In this document: positions 32,393 to 42,809 of the stretch, piece after piece | How positions within the stretch are numbered: the stretch's first letter is position 1 | How the letters are laid out: every line of letters starts with the position of its first letter | NCBI GenBank assembly: GCA_964006375.1 | Contig: OZ023269.1 | Span: 126,826,723-126,890,722 of the forward strand | Direction of reading: 5' to 3' | Origin: Tillus elongatus | Lineage: Eukaryota; Arthropoda; Insecta; Coleoptera; Cleridae | DNA: 64,000 nucleotides | Notes under the pieces: generated by a model | Told to the model about the DNA's origin: nothing | What the model saw: only the letters and a program-made list of their open reading frames with translations | Database searches by the model: none | Position numbers and translations under genes: made by a program

Positions 32393-33030
32393 TAATAGTT
32401 ACATAAATTAATAACCTTGATTCAGTACTTACCAATACAGGTATAGAACTTTTTTTTAAGTATACTGCAAAAGGTGATTTTTCTAAATCATAAGATTCCT
32501 CGGTAAAATGTAAATTGCACACATTTGAGTTCATAAAAATATCTTCATCGCTTAAATTTAATGCTCGTTTCCAAGCCTCGTATCTTTCACCAGCTTTGGG
32601 AAATCTGAAAATAATATCTCAAATTATCTACTTTATCAGTGACTGAACCTCTAGAAAGATGCAGTAATAGATAAAACAAAACTATTCTACTTTTTTTCTG
32701 CTTCTACTGGAACTACATAGGTAAATACATCTAATTCAAATAATAATTGCCAAACAAAATGCCTAATTTCATTACAAATATTCAATAAATAATGCATTAT
32801 TAAGATTTTATTTCTTGAAAAAACACAATTGACAATAATAAATGCTAAAGATTTAACAAAAGCAATACAATGTGTAAATACGGACCTGTGAAAACCAATA
32901 AACATTTGGCGCCAAACAAGGAAACAGAAGACATGTAAACAACTTACCGAAATAAATGCACAGTTGCTTTATCCTTTTCATAATTGGCACTTTTATTGTA
33001 CATACAGTTCTTCACAATACACCTTGGCAT
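28175..33030 (-). CDS. THAP-domain P element transposase, four exons, intact
   Basis: Exons on the minus strand: 33030-32948, 32604-32433, 30887-30624, 30382-28175. Introns follow GT-AG (donors GTAAG, GTAAGT, GTGAGT; acceptors TTTTCAG, TTATGCAG, TTTATAG) and phases fit, giving about 908 residues with no stop; human THAP9 is similarly long. Residues 1-85 form a complete THAP finger: MPRCIVKNC, the invariant Trp in YEAWKRAL, VCNLHF as the C-x2-H half, and SIPVL at the end. Residues 86-173 are a Ser/Thr/Pro-rich linker. From about 174 comes a basic coiled coil (PRKRKLKKQLFDARKKIKRL). The catalytic RNase H-like core carries Asp in LVIDEMAIR (about 324), Asp in FFDPCHMIKL (about 452) and Glu in SQDHIELFFG (about 653), the expected acidic triad. 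C-terminal YISGYVVRKI and CEEC match the family. It should cut and paste DNA carrying the ends at 24575 and 33287. A minus-strand AATAAA is at 28093-28098. Whether it is expressed or active is unknown. Confidence 0.93.
30992..30999. repeat. Target duplication of nested hAT-like element, left
   Basis: ATAGTTAC, repeated exactly at 32395-32402. An 8-bp duplication fits hAT insertion. Confidence 0.7.
31664..31741. repeat. (TA)n microsatellite
   Basis: About 39 uninterrupted TA units within the nested hAT-like element. Confidence 0.97.
32317..32389. repeat. (TA)n microsatellite at the hAT-like element's right end
   Basis: About 36 TA units ending 5 bp before the target duplication; it appears to have grown from the TA-rich terminus. 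Confidence 0.95.
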
Positions 33031-33216
33031 TTTTTAACTTTTACACTCTTAAAACACTGCTAAAAAACGGCAAAACACACAAGATAACCTCTAATCGCAA
33101 ATCAACAAACACTTCAAATACTTGTTGACAGCTGACAATAACTTCAAGCGCGGTTGGGGGAACGAATCAAAACAAAACACATTAGCGCGTTATTCAAAAT
33201 TTTGTTTGTGATTGGA

Positions 33217-33235
33217 CGGTGACAGGAGTGGGAAA
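33217..33235 (+). promoter_or_regulatory. Candidate subterminal transposase-binding motif, right
   Basis: cggtgacaggagtgggaaa, 52 bp inside the right end and upstream of the start codon, matching the left motif at 24660. A site here could also let the protein affect its own promoter; this is inference. Confidence 0.4.
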
Positions 33236-33254
33236 TCGACAGGCTGCAAACTCG

Positions 33255-33287
33255 GCTTTGTTCCCTCTAACATATACAACCTCTTTG
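33255..33287 (-). repeat. P element right terminal inverted repeat
   Basis: Reading inward: CAAAGAGGTTGTA, then tatgttagagggaacaaag. The perfect part is 33275-33287. Confidence 0.88.
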
Positions 33288-33295
33288 ATGTAGAC
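33288..33295. repeat. P element target-site duplication, right
   Basis: ATGTAGAC, identical to 24567-24574. Confidence 0.9.
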
Positions 33296-34689
33296 AAACT
33301 TAAAGAGTAATCTGAATATGTTTTTCTATTATAAACTCCTTATAAATTTGTTTTAAAACATATTTTTTTCTATAAAGATGTAACCACATGTATACGCTAT
33401 GTTGGGTAGACCTATTTTAATATAAAAGATGAAACAAAAAGTTTTATAAACATCTGTTGTACTTTATAATATCCCCAACAAGGTTGCAGACTCCGACAGA
33501 AAGTATTTCGCTCAGGAATTTAAGATGAAATAATAGACGCAAATGGTTTCGCCTTTATATTCTTTGATATGTCACGGTAGCTTACTGTATCAGATTTCTT
33601 ATAGCAAACCTCTAGTGATTGAGCAGTGATTGCAATTATTTAATCACAGAAGTAAGGGTTCATAAATTACTCATATTACAATTATTAATTATGGTTGTAG
33701 AAAGATAGAGTTTCTTATGTGGGTTAAGTGTATCGATTTCAGTAAGGCAATTCACCGGTGCTTGCATTTGATTTATAGCTTAATCTTCTAAAGAATTGCA
33801 CGCAGTACGATTTTAAAGCCTAATTCTCGAACAGCTTATGTAGTTACAATCATTATCCTCTGCGAGATTTTGGTATGATTGATCCATACTCTTTAACCTA
33901 ACAAAGTCTTAGGTTATGGTTGTTTTTCTTTACACGCGTCTTGTTCTGTGCTTTGTACCGTCCACAGTATTAACCAGTGGTAGTGTTATGGATCTGTCAA
34001 GCCAAGAAAATGCTGTGTTCATAAAATCGATTTTTCTTATCTCACATTGGTCATTTTGCGCTATTACTTTTCCAATATCTGTTTGTATGTTATAGGCTGT
34101 GTTATTTTATTTAATATGTCATAAAACAATGGTGAAAGTCTAAATTACTTAGACTGATAAGACGACTGATATCCATTTAATAGATTGGTTATTAATTATT
34201 GATCGATTACATATCAAAAAGACATTATAAATATTAAATTTACTGTTACAATTTATTTATCGTGGGGCACTTTTACCAAAGCTGCTAAAGGAGCACAACC
34301 GTAACTATAAATAGAAACGCTTAGAACCTAAAAATTTGAAAATGTATTACCGCAGAAAATTTAACAGAAATTAGGAGAGACCCGACAGATTTCTTTTAGG
34401 CAAAACTCAAGAATGTGCCTAAAAATACATCTTTATTTAAGGAATAAGAAAAGAAATATATTTTATATAAAATCCGCAACCATCAAATATGTATGGGTAC
34501 CTAAAAATTCATAAATCACACTTTCCTGCTAGACCTAATTCCTCATCATCCTCTGGCCACGCTAACGTTGTTAGCTAAAGCAGCATCAGGTAGTAAAATG
34601 TGTTTTGATGGATTATGTTCTTCAAATAAAATTCAGTGTTCATCAAAGGTTATAATTTTCATTCAGTGACTTACAATTGTTTTGAAAGA
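33296..34689. other. Mostly non-coding; possible RT scrap
   Basis: No gene. 33730-33770 reads KCIDFSKAIHRC, resembling the LDFSKAFDxV block of LINE RTs, but the match is too short to call with confidence. Confidence 0.35.
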
Positions 34690-34960
34690 AGTTAAAATTA
34701 TATTACTGGATTACACCACTTTTACATTAACTTTGTCTTAATGTGGCTTATTGCCAAAACTATCGAGACTACTAAAAAATTGCGGTGAATTTTTAATCTT
34801 GTTAATGAAATAAAGAGGAATGGTTTTTGTATAGGAGAAAGTCAAACACCACAAACAGTTTTAACGTTGTTGATAAAATGGGAGAAATGCTTTTCCTATA
34901 GAAGAAATATCAGAGGTCCCAGGACAGGTACTTTTGGGACTTCATCGTCTGATCACAAAA
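34690..34960 (-). pseudogene. LINE reverse transcriptase scrap
   Basis: The minus strand reads VLGPLIFLL close to 34905-34930, after a degraded GVPxG block, as in Jockey-type RT just upstream of the catalytic Asp pair. The rest is decayed. Confidence 0.45.
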
Positions 34961-36685
34961 ATTAAACCTATCCACTTTATATTGGGTAAATAGATAATAA
35001 AATTTTCATTATATATATAATTATTACATATATCCTTATTATTATATAAATCCTTTGTGTAAAGAATAAATATTGGAGGTCACGGAGACACCTTTATGGC
35101 CTCTACCTAACTATTAAATATATCCGCACAGTTTTTCATCTCGTAAAGGTTGCACTTTGCTTACTAGATTTTTTTTCATGACTAATTTGGCAGCTCTGAT
35201 TTTTCTTATAAGTTAGCAACTTTCCACACTGTGCGGGTCTTATTTATAATAATAATAGCTCCCTGTTATTAGCTTACGCAGAAAAACTATTCTTTATATC
35301 TCGAGCGCATATCAAGTTCAAGCGTGAATATGCTAAATCTAGCCAAAAAAGGACCACCCGTCTTATAGGAGGCCCTTTATTATTAGTGTATATTCTTAAA
35401 TGCCTTTATTTGAGGCTGTGTTTCACCATCGTTTCTTATGTATCAATCATTTATTTATTAGTTATTTTTGCGAGGTAGAGTCTCAAGTTTGACGTAGTGG
35501 TGCATATTTTTTTTCAAGTGTAGGTGTAAACTGAGTTGGTGTAACTTTTCTCATCGTTACCTCAAATCGCGGAGTCTCCTAAACCAAAGGAACGAGCTAT
35601 GCTGTGATAGTCGAGGAGCCTCAAAGGTATAATTACAATCCGGTTATTTCCAAATTATCGTGGTAGAACTTTGAACGGTTAAGTGAGTAGAGGTTTAGCA
35701 GTGAACTGACTGAACAAGAATCGATCGAGAGTTTACTTGCTTCATTCAAATGCAAGAATAGACTCATTGCAGTCAGCTAATGGCCAACCGAATTCATTAA
35801 TGATTGTCGGTGATTTTTTGCCAGATCTTGGAACTTTGCCAGTACATTCTTGGTGCAGTGAATGGAATGGACAAAGCCTCATGCTTAACGTTAACAGGAA
35901 TTGAAGAAATACTTGTTTAGCAGTCGATGGGGATAATGGAACTCTGTGCTTTTCGTCGCTTGTACATCACAGGCGTCGCACACTTTGATCTATGAGTCTA
36001 TCGACTTCAAATTTACTCTCACTATCGACACGACTTTTTGTCATAGCGACAGTAAGTTCAAAGTTCACTTTTCGTATTATATGTTTCATACAAAGATAAA
36101 GGTAAAAGAGAGTATACGAGGGTCATTCTAACAATTATTAAATTAGTATAGCCAAGCTGTTTAAGCTAGAGTCCCAAAAATTTAAAGGGCGTCCCTCAGT
36201 GTCACTTTTACAAACGAATTTTCCAGTAAATAAAAACGATCAGCCAGCGTTTTCAGAAATTAAATATTTTAAACAAACCTGTTACCTTACCACCTTTCGA
36301 TATCATTAGTTGATTATGCACCACAGACGAAGAAAACTGTAGGTTTTTTGCACATCGCCTAGACCTAGAAGTCAGTGGTCGACCCCTATAATAAGCAAGC
36401 AAATATTTTCGATGGAAACTAAAGAGCTGACAACCTAAACTTGCGTGCATGCAAATCGGTCCACTGTAAACTTTTCACTGTAACTATATTTTTTTAGAAA
36501 ATATTCATCAGATCGAAAAAACAAATATGCTGTTTGACAATCTAATATGCTTCGATAGGAGATTACATTTATCAAAGTGTATGTAGGCATCTTAGGTTTA
36601 CCATTGTGATGTAGAAGCGTGAAGCAAATTAGCTTTTTTAATTACTTAAACAAATTGGGTTATTGACAATTAACAACTTAACGCT
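34961..36685. other. Non-coding stretch
   Basis: AT-rich. A possible endonuclease-like phrase (SLMIVGDF, about 35790-35815 plus) is too weak to call. No other coding sequence or repeat recognised. Confidence 0.4.
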
Positions 36686-36689
36686 TGAT

Positions 36690-37050
36690 TTTTAATAATG
36701 GGTATGACCCTCTCTTGCCCTGATTACTTTTCTCATACGATTAGGATTCTAATCAAGTTCGCTACTGTTTCTTGTAGGATCTTACGCCACTATTCTTCTA
36801 CTGCAGCAGTAAGCTCTGGGATAGAGGTTGGCGCACGATGACTAGATCGGATTCTTCATTATAGTTCATCCCATAAATGTTCAATTGGATTTAGGTCAGG
36901 ACTGCATGCTGGCAATTCCATAACAATGGGGGTCTGCTCTCATCTAGAACAGACCCCCATTGTTCCGATGTCCAATTCAGATGATCCCGTGCAAAACGCA
37001 GGCGTGCTTGACGATGAGCTGGGGTAAGTTTTGGACCAATCGCAGGTGTT
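36690..37050 (-). pseudogene. Tc1-like transposase, internally deleted
   Basis: On the minus strand PKLTPAHRQARLRFARDHLN and WTSEQWGSVL, with DES of the first catalytic region (37030-36940), jump to ELPACSPDLNPIEHLWDEL (36925-36865; Glu of the catalytic triad in PIEH). The relic then continues SIPELTAAVEE and ends with a degraded form of the GGHT-type Tc1 C-terminus. About 100 residues between the first Asp and PDLNPIE are missing. The join is a perfect inverted repeat (36922-36964). Confidence 0.85.
36922..36964. repeat. Perfect palindrome at the Tc1 deletion junction
   Basis: Arms AACAATGGGGGTCTG (36922-36936) and its exact reverse complement (36950-36964), separated by 13 bp. The left arm is out of place for Tc1 and looks like an inverted copy of the right-arm coding sequence (EQWGSV). 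Confidence 0.95.
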
Positions 37051-37079
37051 CCAGGGGTCAAATTACTTTGCTGTAATCA

Positions 37080-37335
37080 TTGTGGATCCCTATTTCTTTC
37101 ACGCGAACTTAACTGGTGCTAGATATTTGGATTTTCTTCGGGCTGACCTTATTCATGCACAAGAGAGATAGAAGAACATGATCTTCCGAGAAATGACTGT
37201 TTTTCAACAACATCTCATTATGCAGCGCTTGTTTGCTGATATTTACAGACATCGTTAGATTGATTGGCCAGCCACATTGCCAGATTTCACACCCCTAGAT
37301 TAAGTTTTCTGGTAATAATTAAAAAGTAGAGTACG
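37080..37335 (-). pseudogene. Tc1/mariner-type transposase relic
   Basis: Reads on the plus strand as FFHANLTGARYLDFLRADLIHAQ-like text, then IDWPATLPDFTPLD, the equivalent of WPARSPDLTPLD in mariner-like proteins. The coding direction is plus in local reading but with stops throughout, so the strand is uncertain. It sits between a Tc1 relic and mariner copy 2. Confidence 0.4.
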
Positions 37336-37384
37336 TTACTAGGCTGGAGAATTTAAAAGCTTTCTAATCAGGAATTCGTCATGA

Positions 37385-38064
37385 GATACCTTCTTCGGCG
37401 CCGATTCGCACGGAAAAACCCACTGTTTTGACTGCTGCTTTATCTCTGGTGTGTTGTGGTGAATCCATATTTCGACCACGGTTACCAAACGGCGCAAAAA
37501 CTCTTCACTATTGCGGTTAAACAACGCCAAACACTCCTTCGAAGGTGTCACACGATTGTGTTTGTGGTCGATTGTGAGCAAATGCGGCACCCATCTTGCG
37601 GATAGCTTTCTCATACCCAAGTGATCATGCAAAATCGAAACCACTGAGCTATGTGATATGCCTATGGCTTCCACAAGCTCCCGCACTTTCAATCTCCGAT
37701 CGGCCAACACCATATCGTGAATTTTTTCAATTGTTTCGGATGTAGCGACCTCAACTGGACGTCCAGAACGTTCGGCGTCATTTATTCATAGTATTTATTA
37801 AGCTTTTAGCTTTGGTTTGAGTGATGTTTTTTTCCGCAAAAAATAATGTTTGATGGGCACACGAAATTCACTTTTTTCCATTTTCGTTATAACTCCAGAG
37901 GTTGTCTGGTTTCAATGGCTATCTAACACAAACCAAATGACGCAACTTGTTAAAAATTTAACAGGAGTCAAGTGACAGATGCTTGTTAACAGGAGCAGTG
38001 TTGCCCTTCCTGTGAAGAGGCGGGAAATTCAAAAAGTCACGAACTTATTGCCCGCCCTCGTGTA
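37385..38064 (-). mobile_element. mariner (irritans type), copy 2, 3' half missing
   Basis: The right edge carries the family's terminal repeat (reading inward cgagggcgggcaataagttc) next to TA. The element ends near 37385 inside the transposase after SAPKK, so the 3' half is missing. The remaining frame (37713-37339) runs from MVLADRRLKVRELVEAIGIS to KQQSKQWVFP. The first catalytic region reads TVVEIW instead of TVDETW, so the Asp is lost. N-terminal residues upstream are broken by a deletion near 37785. Confidence 0.88.
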
Positions 38065-38464
38065 TAATTCCATTTAGAAAAGTGGTATTCTACTTCCAAA
38101 CTCCAAAATGCGATGGTCAATTATTTTTTGCAGTCTTCTGTCTTAAAGAGCTTTAAGACTTCTGACACTTTGCTAATATAAACAATTTTATATCTTGGTT
38201 ACTAGTAACAAAATAAAATGATGGACGCTCACTTGGACTAACTCGAAGACATTTTTTGGAAGTCTTACTATCGTTATCTCTAATATTTCTTTTTTGGAGC
38301 TACAATCCTGCTAATGTTTGTCAATGCAACATTTTTTCTGTCTATCGTAATAAGCAAGATTCCCATAGAGGTACATATAACAATTGACTTCCCTGGGTAC
38401 AAATATTTTTGACTCGCTAGCAAATTGAAAGTTTTTACAAATCACAAATTTATTACTACATACA
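38065..38464. other. Non-coding stretch
   Basis: Nothing recognised. Confidence 0.5.
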
Positions 38465-38562
38465 GGCTTGGAGACAGTGAAACCAGAGAAGTAGTTTCCA
38501 AGTCTGTATGTAGTATAGACAAGTTTCACCAAGTAAGGGCAACAACAATCAATGAATCACAA
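38465..38562 (+). repeat. Short interspersed repeat B, plus copy
   Basis: cagtgaaaccagagaagtag, tccaagtctgtatgtagtat, caccaagtaagggcaacaac and aatgaatcacaa. Its inverted partner (acaggcttggagaca) just before it suggests a small hairpin at the left edge. Confidence 0.7.
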
Positions 38563-39170
38563 ATTTATGTTCGTGAATGAGTGAAAGCCAGGTTCAAGAA
38601 TCCCAATACTAAAATAGAATGTTTTAGTGATCTTACGCAATATTACATTTTCACATATTTTCACGCAGGTGTTTAATCGACAAAGGATTTTCCTGTCTAG
38701 TCAGACTATTAAACACGACACGGATGTTTTCCGAGAGTTAAACGATCTAAACTAAAAACAGCTACGGATGAAGACAGTATAGTAGAAATGTTGGCGCATA
38801 CTACTGTTTACTTTGCCAAGAATTCAATTAACTTAATAAATGCAACTGAAATGTATCCTACTTACTCATAAGTAGACGATTTACAAATTCAACATAGATT
38901 TATTGCGCATTTTCTGTACGAGAGCTTTTTTATTGGGGGCATGCAACAGAAAACTTTATAAGTAACGACTTACACGAACCCAGTCTCATTGATTTTGGTG
39001 CAATCAATTTGTTAATAGAAATGGGGAAAACTATAAGTACTATTATTTTTATTAATTTACTAGTCAATCAATGAAATTACATCAATATAATAAACAATAT
39101 GAAGCGAGTCAGATATTTTTGCGTATTTTAAAGTACAAGCTGTATTTTAAGCCAAGTTGGATCAAATTAC
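38563..39170. other. Non-coding stretch
   Basis: Nothing recognised. Confidence 0.5.
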
Positions 39171-39184
39171 AGGGTTGTTACATA

Positions 39185-39495
39185 GTCCTTGTACCATCAG
39201 GTGACGTCGCCCTTACCACTTAAAGCTTCTAGGCGTCTAGGCATAGCATTTACTAGGTCTTGATATTCATCTAAGATAAGTCCCAGCCATCTACAAGACG
39301 AGATCGAAATTCTAGTAACGTTCCCACTGGATGTACTGTAATCTTTTTTTTATTCTATGCTATAAAAGCTGGTGGACTACAAAATGCCCATCTTGTGATA
39401 ATTTTCCAAGAGGCGCTCTTTAAATCTTTTAGATTGTATGCCACGCAGCTCCATCCTGCTGGAAGGTAAACTGCATACCAGCAGTTATACAATCT
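39185..39495 (-). pseudogene. Tc1-like transposase relic
   Basis: The minus strand reads FTFQQDGAAWHTI (second catalytic Asp region, near 39460) and LDEYQDLVNAMPRRLEAL followed by a GKGDVT end (near 39250-39200), like the C-terminus of Tc1 proteins. The PDLNPIE block between them is missing. A different lineage from the 36690 relic. Confidence 0.65.
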
Positions 39496-39591
39496 TTAAT
39501 TGTCGGCTTTACATACGGCTGCAATACTGTAATTTACTGTTTGACATTGCAAACCGTCGCCTGCCTTACTACATTTGCCGATATAAATCCC

Positions 39592-41253
39592 CTAATCATT
39601 AGAAATACAGGTAATTTGACATTTTCCTTCAAATAATAATTGTGGTATGCCTCGTTTTTGGTTGTGATAAACCCTACAGCGACTACCATCACCTACACAG
39701 ACTTCATCTGGATTCGTCGCTCCAATGTACCGCATCCCTTTGATCTGAGAGCAGTTCCTATGATATTTGCCCAACTTGTTAATTCTGGACTTGAAGGTTT
39801 GGAGGTTCGGAGAAGGAAAAACATGTGCCGGCAAGGAATTCGACAACTTGGAAGTCCTCGGGACAAAAAAGCGGGCATAACAAGATGTTCTATGTCTGGT
39901 GACCTGGACAGTAAAAGGGTGCATTCGCTCTGTTGCCTTGGTAGATCTGTTGGGGGCATCAGGTGGAGGAACTATGGAAGAAAGCTCCTTTGAGCAGTGC
40001 CCGTGCAGATATCTATAAGAGAGAGAGAGAGAGATGTCACCAACGGCACGTCGGTGGGCCAGGGATGGCAGCCTTTGGGTAAGGGTAGGGTCACCGATAG
40101 GACGTATAGCTCTCTTCTGAATGGAGTCCAGCATAGCGAGTGTAGAAACTGCAGCGGCACCCCAGATGTGGGAGCAGTATTCAAGGTTTGGTCTTATTTG
40201 TGAACTATATAAGGTATAGAGATTAGCTGGTGCAAAGTATTTGCAAACACGGAAGAGGAAACCTAATTTATTAGCAGCCGATTCTGCAATTGATGTGACA
40301 TGTTGGTGCCAATTGAGATTTTGATCCACAGAGATGCCAACAAGTGAAAAGGACTCATTACTTTGAATAACTTGGTTGTTCATTGTGATGGTTCTAGGGC
40401 TGGTGTATCTTTTATGAGAAAGAAAGCAAGACTGAGATTTGGTGGGGTTGAATTGTACAAGATTTCTACTTCCCCAGTCTAATATTTTTTGGAGATCCAC
40501 GAAGACAGAACCCTTCATGAGTCTGCGATCCTCATCTAATTGTGCTAAAGACACAGGCTTAGAATCTTGTATATTTGAGTGAAGGGTGCTGTCGTCCGCG
40601 TAACTGTGAACTGGGTTGGATGTGCTAGAGAGGAGGTCATTGATGTGGAGAAGAAAAAAAGTAGGGGCTAAAGCTGAACCTTGAGGAACTCCTGCATTAA
40701 TTGGATACAGTTTAGAGGAATGGCCATCCACTACAACAGAAATGCTCCGGTTGGAGAGGAAATTTACTGTCCAGGTACAGAGTTTTAGTGGTAGGCCATA
40801 GGCCGGAAGTTTATTAAGCAGCGCTGCGTGCCAGACCTGGTAGAATGCTTTGTATATGTCTAGAGCGACAATCTGAGATTTACCGTGTAGTTCCATAGAC
40901 TTGTTCCAAGAATGAGTGACAAAGGAAAGGAGGTCGGCAGTTAATCTGCGCTAACGGAATCCATACTGCCTGTCGTGGATTAGACTGTGTTTTTCAATAA
41001 ATTTCAGTAATTCGGTGTTTATATACTTTTCAGTCACTTTGGAGACGACTGAAATGAGACAAATAGGCATGTAGTTGCTAGGAAGCGCTTTGGATTCTTT
41101 CTTGGGGACGGGTTGTACTCGAGCAGTTTTCCAGTTACTAGAGAATATGCATCTATTGTTAGATGTCTGAAACAGACGAGTCAGGACAGGAGCAAGCTAT
41201 GGTGCGCTTTTTTTGTGAACAATGGCTGGGATTTCGGCCAGGCCAGAGGCAAT
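39592..41253 (-). mobile_element. Jockey/CR1-like LINE, copy 2, 5' truncated
   Basis: The element starts in the RT fingers (near GLDEIPAIV, 41253) and runs to the 3' end of ORF2 near 39592. A frameshifted first part (41253-40900) is followed by an open 434-residue frame (40896-39592). This contains SQIVALDIYKAFYQVWHAAL, GVPQGSALAPTFFLLHIN, the catalytic YADD in HSYADDSTLHSN, then SLVGISVDQNLNWHQHV, AANKLGFLFRVCKYF and the C-terminal SYRYLHGHCSKELSS and LSNSLPAHVFPSPN. The RT would copy its own RNA by target priming; without an endonuclease this copy cannot act alone. The catalytic residues are kept, so it is a fairly young copy. Confidence 0.9.
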
Positions 41254-42305
41254 TTTATTGAAGAATCTAAGCGACGATCACTACATCCGATTCGACGTCT
41301 AGCATCTATAGACATTGTAACGTCTATAGACGTTGCGTCACGTGGTAACAACAGCCCTGATATGACACAACATGAACATACGTCGTCCTATTTTTTTTTA
41401 ATGTCAAACTATTAAAGAAATACAAAAAATATGACCCCTAAGTAAAATCAGTGGTTATAACCCTTTGAATTTTCAAATATCAATATGTGATACAACACGA
41501 CCTGCAAACTTTCATAGTACTGTCCCTCAACGTGTAAAGTAAATGCTATGTGAACTTAAAACGTAACGTTTATTTAATTTAAAATATAGAGAATTCTTCT
41601 GTATTTTTCACCAGGATATCTTAATTTAAAATTTTCTAATCCCGGGCTTAAATTGCTTCGTGTTATTGAATACTTTACCAAAATGCAAAGTGGCCATTCC
41701 TTTGTCTTTCCTTTTAACCCTCTCTACATCGAGGGCTGATAAAGTAGGGTTATTTGCATTCAGAGGGGAAAAGAAAATGTGTCAGCAAGTTTCCTGTCCA
41801 GTGAAAAGGAACATTAATATCTGCGATATCAACAGAGGGCTCAGTAGAGACAGAACAAGTAACATCATGTAAGAGCTTAGTAAACAATACTCAAGGTACC
41901 TCTGTGGTATAAAGTTGATTGTCCTTGCACTTCTAATGCCTTTGGTGGCATGAAATTTATCTTCATCAACAACTAAAAACTACATCAACCTCCAGACATG
42001 CATGCATCTTGCTAGCTGATAAAATACGAAATGGTCTCTTTGTCTAAGTCAGTGGTGGTTCGTGAATACACTAAAAAATAACCAAAATTCAATAACTCGC
42101 CTAGAAAAATTCACACTGCATACTAATACTTCACAGTGTCTCCCAAAGTTTTTTAAAGCGCGATCGCTTTTTTGTAAGAATTTTGTTCGCTGCTTCCTTT
42201 TTTTATCATACCAAATTTTATTATTTGTAGACAATAAAATAGCCATGCTAGTAACATTTACTATTCCATAAACGAAGATTGTCACCTGGGACGAGCATTA
42301 CTAGG
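41254..42305. other. Non-coding stretch
   Basis: No gene. 41303-41338 holds a small inverted repeat (gtctagcatctatagac / gtctatagac). Confidence 0.5.
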
Positions 42306-42415
42306 TACCCTTGAAGAACCGGAATCACCAAAAAACATTAAAAAAAACCTGACAATCGCTTTAAGAACCAAACTACCGTCATCAGAGGATAAAAAATTCT
42401 GTTTTACTTCGCTCT
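42306..42415 (+). repeat. Interspersed repeat C, copy 1
   Basis: acctgacaatcgctttaagaa, then catcagaggataaaaaattct matches 48075-48175 (acctggcgatcgtttcactaa, catcaggggataaaatattc). Class unknown. Confidence 0.55.
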
Positions 42416-42809
42416 AATTAGAGCTCGTCAGTAGGGCATACCAATTGCAGCGAAAATACACCTATAAAGTAATACGGCTATGGTAGCCAGCCTCCCAAAA
42501 CCGTTCTACGGTTCTAATTGTGGTGAGAATACATCTAGCCTTATATACTTTGTCCCTATATTGGGGAAGAAATGGGCCAGGGCTGACAATTTGCTAAATT
42601 GTTAGTTGATTATATACAGGCTCTATTTTTTAACATTCTGTGTTATTTGTAGCTGCCGTGACAACATACTACTTGGTTCTGCAACAAGGTGGCGACACGT
42701 ATAAAGGCGTGTCCTACATCTCACTAAGTTTCAAGATAGTGGAACTATTGATTGTTAAAAGAGTAGCTACAAGATTAAAAACACGACTTCCCCCTGCTAG
42801 AACTATCCG

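Larger units (their letters stand above)
31000..32394. mobile_element. Non-autonomous hAT-like element in intron 2 of the P transposase
   Basis: About 1.4 kb bounded by the 8-bp duplication ATAGTTAC. The left end reads tagagatgagcgatatatag, a hAT-style terminus. The right end, read inward, is tagtgatatatatata, running through a TA microsatellite to tatagccaaacagcgg. The termini agree only partly because the TA array has overgrown the right one. No transposase is encoded. Without it intron 2 would be about 140 bp, like the other introns, which supports a later insertion that the splicing frame tolerates. Confidence 0.65.
24575..33287 (-). mobile_element. P element-like transposon, complete, 8.7 kb
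   Basis: Ends are inverted repeats: CAAAGAGGTTGTA at 24575-24587 and its exact reverse complement at 33275-33287. The repeat extends imperfectly to about 33 bp (shared tagagg.aacaaag; 27 of 33 match by eye). Flanked by the identical octamer ATGTAGAC on both sides. The right 8 kb-side end lies 257 bp upstream of the start codon of an intact four-exon THAP/P-type transposase (33030-28175, minus). The remaining 3.6 kb to the left end is non-coding and holds older fragments (hairpin patch 25085, repeat B 26838, Penelope GIY-YIG 27440, RTE relic 27745). Intron 2 holds a nested hAT-like element. P elements outside flies with THAP domains are known (vertebrate THAP9 relatives), but the internal load here is unusual. 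Family identity is firm; activity is not shown. Confidence 0.93.

Noticed and set aside
28175..33030. Domesticated THAP9-type host gene
   Set aside because: Matching inverted ends and the identical flanking octamer argue for a transposon. Domestication cannot be excluded without other copies.
35740..35900. LINE endonuclease from SLMIVGDF
   Set aside because: Only one short phrase fits; the rest gives no support.
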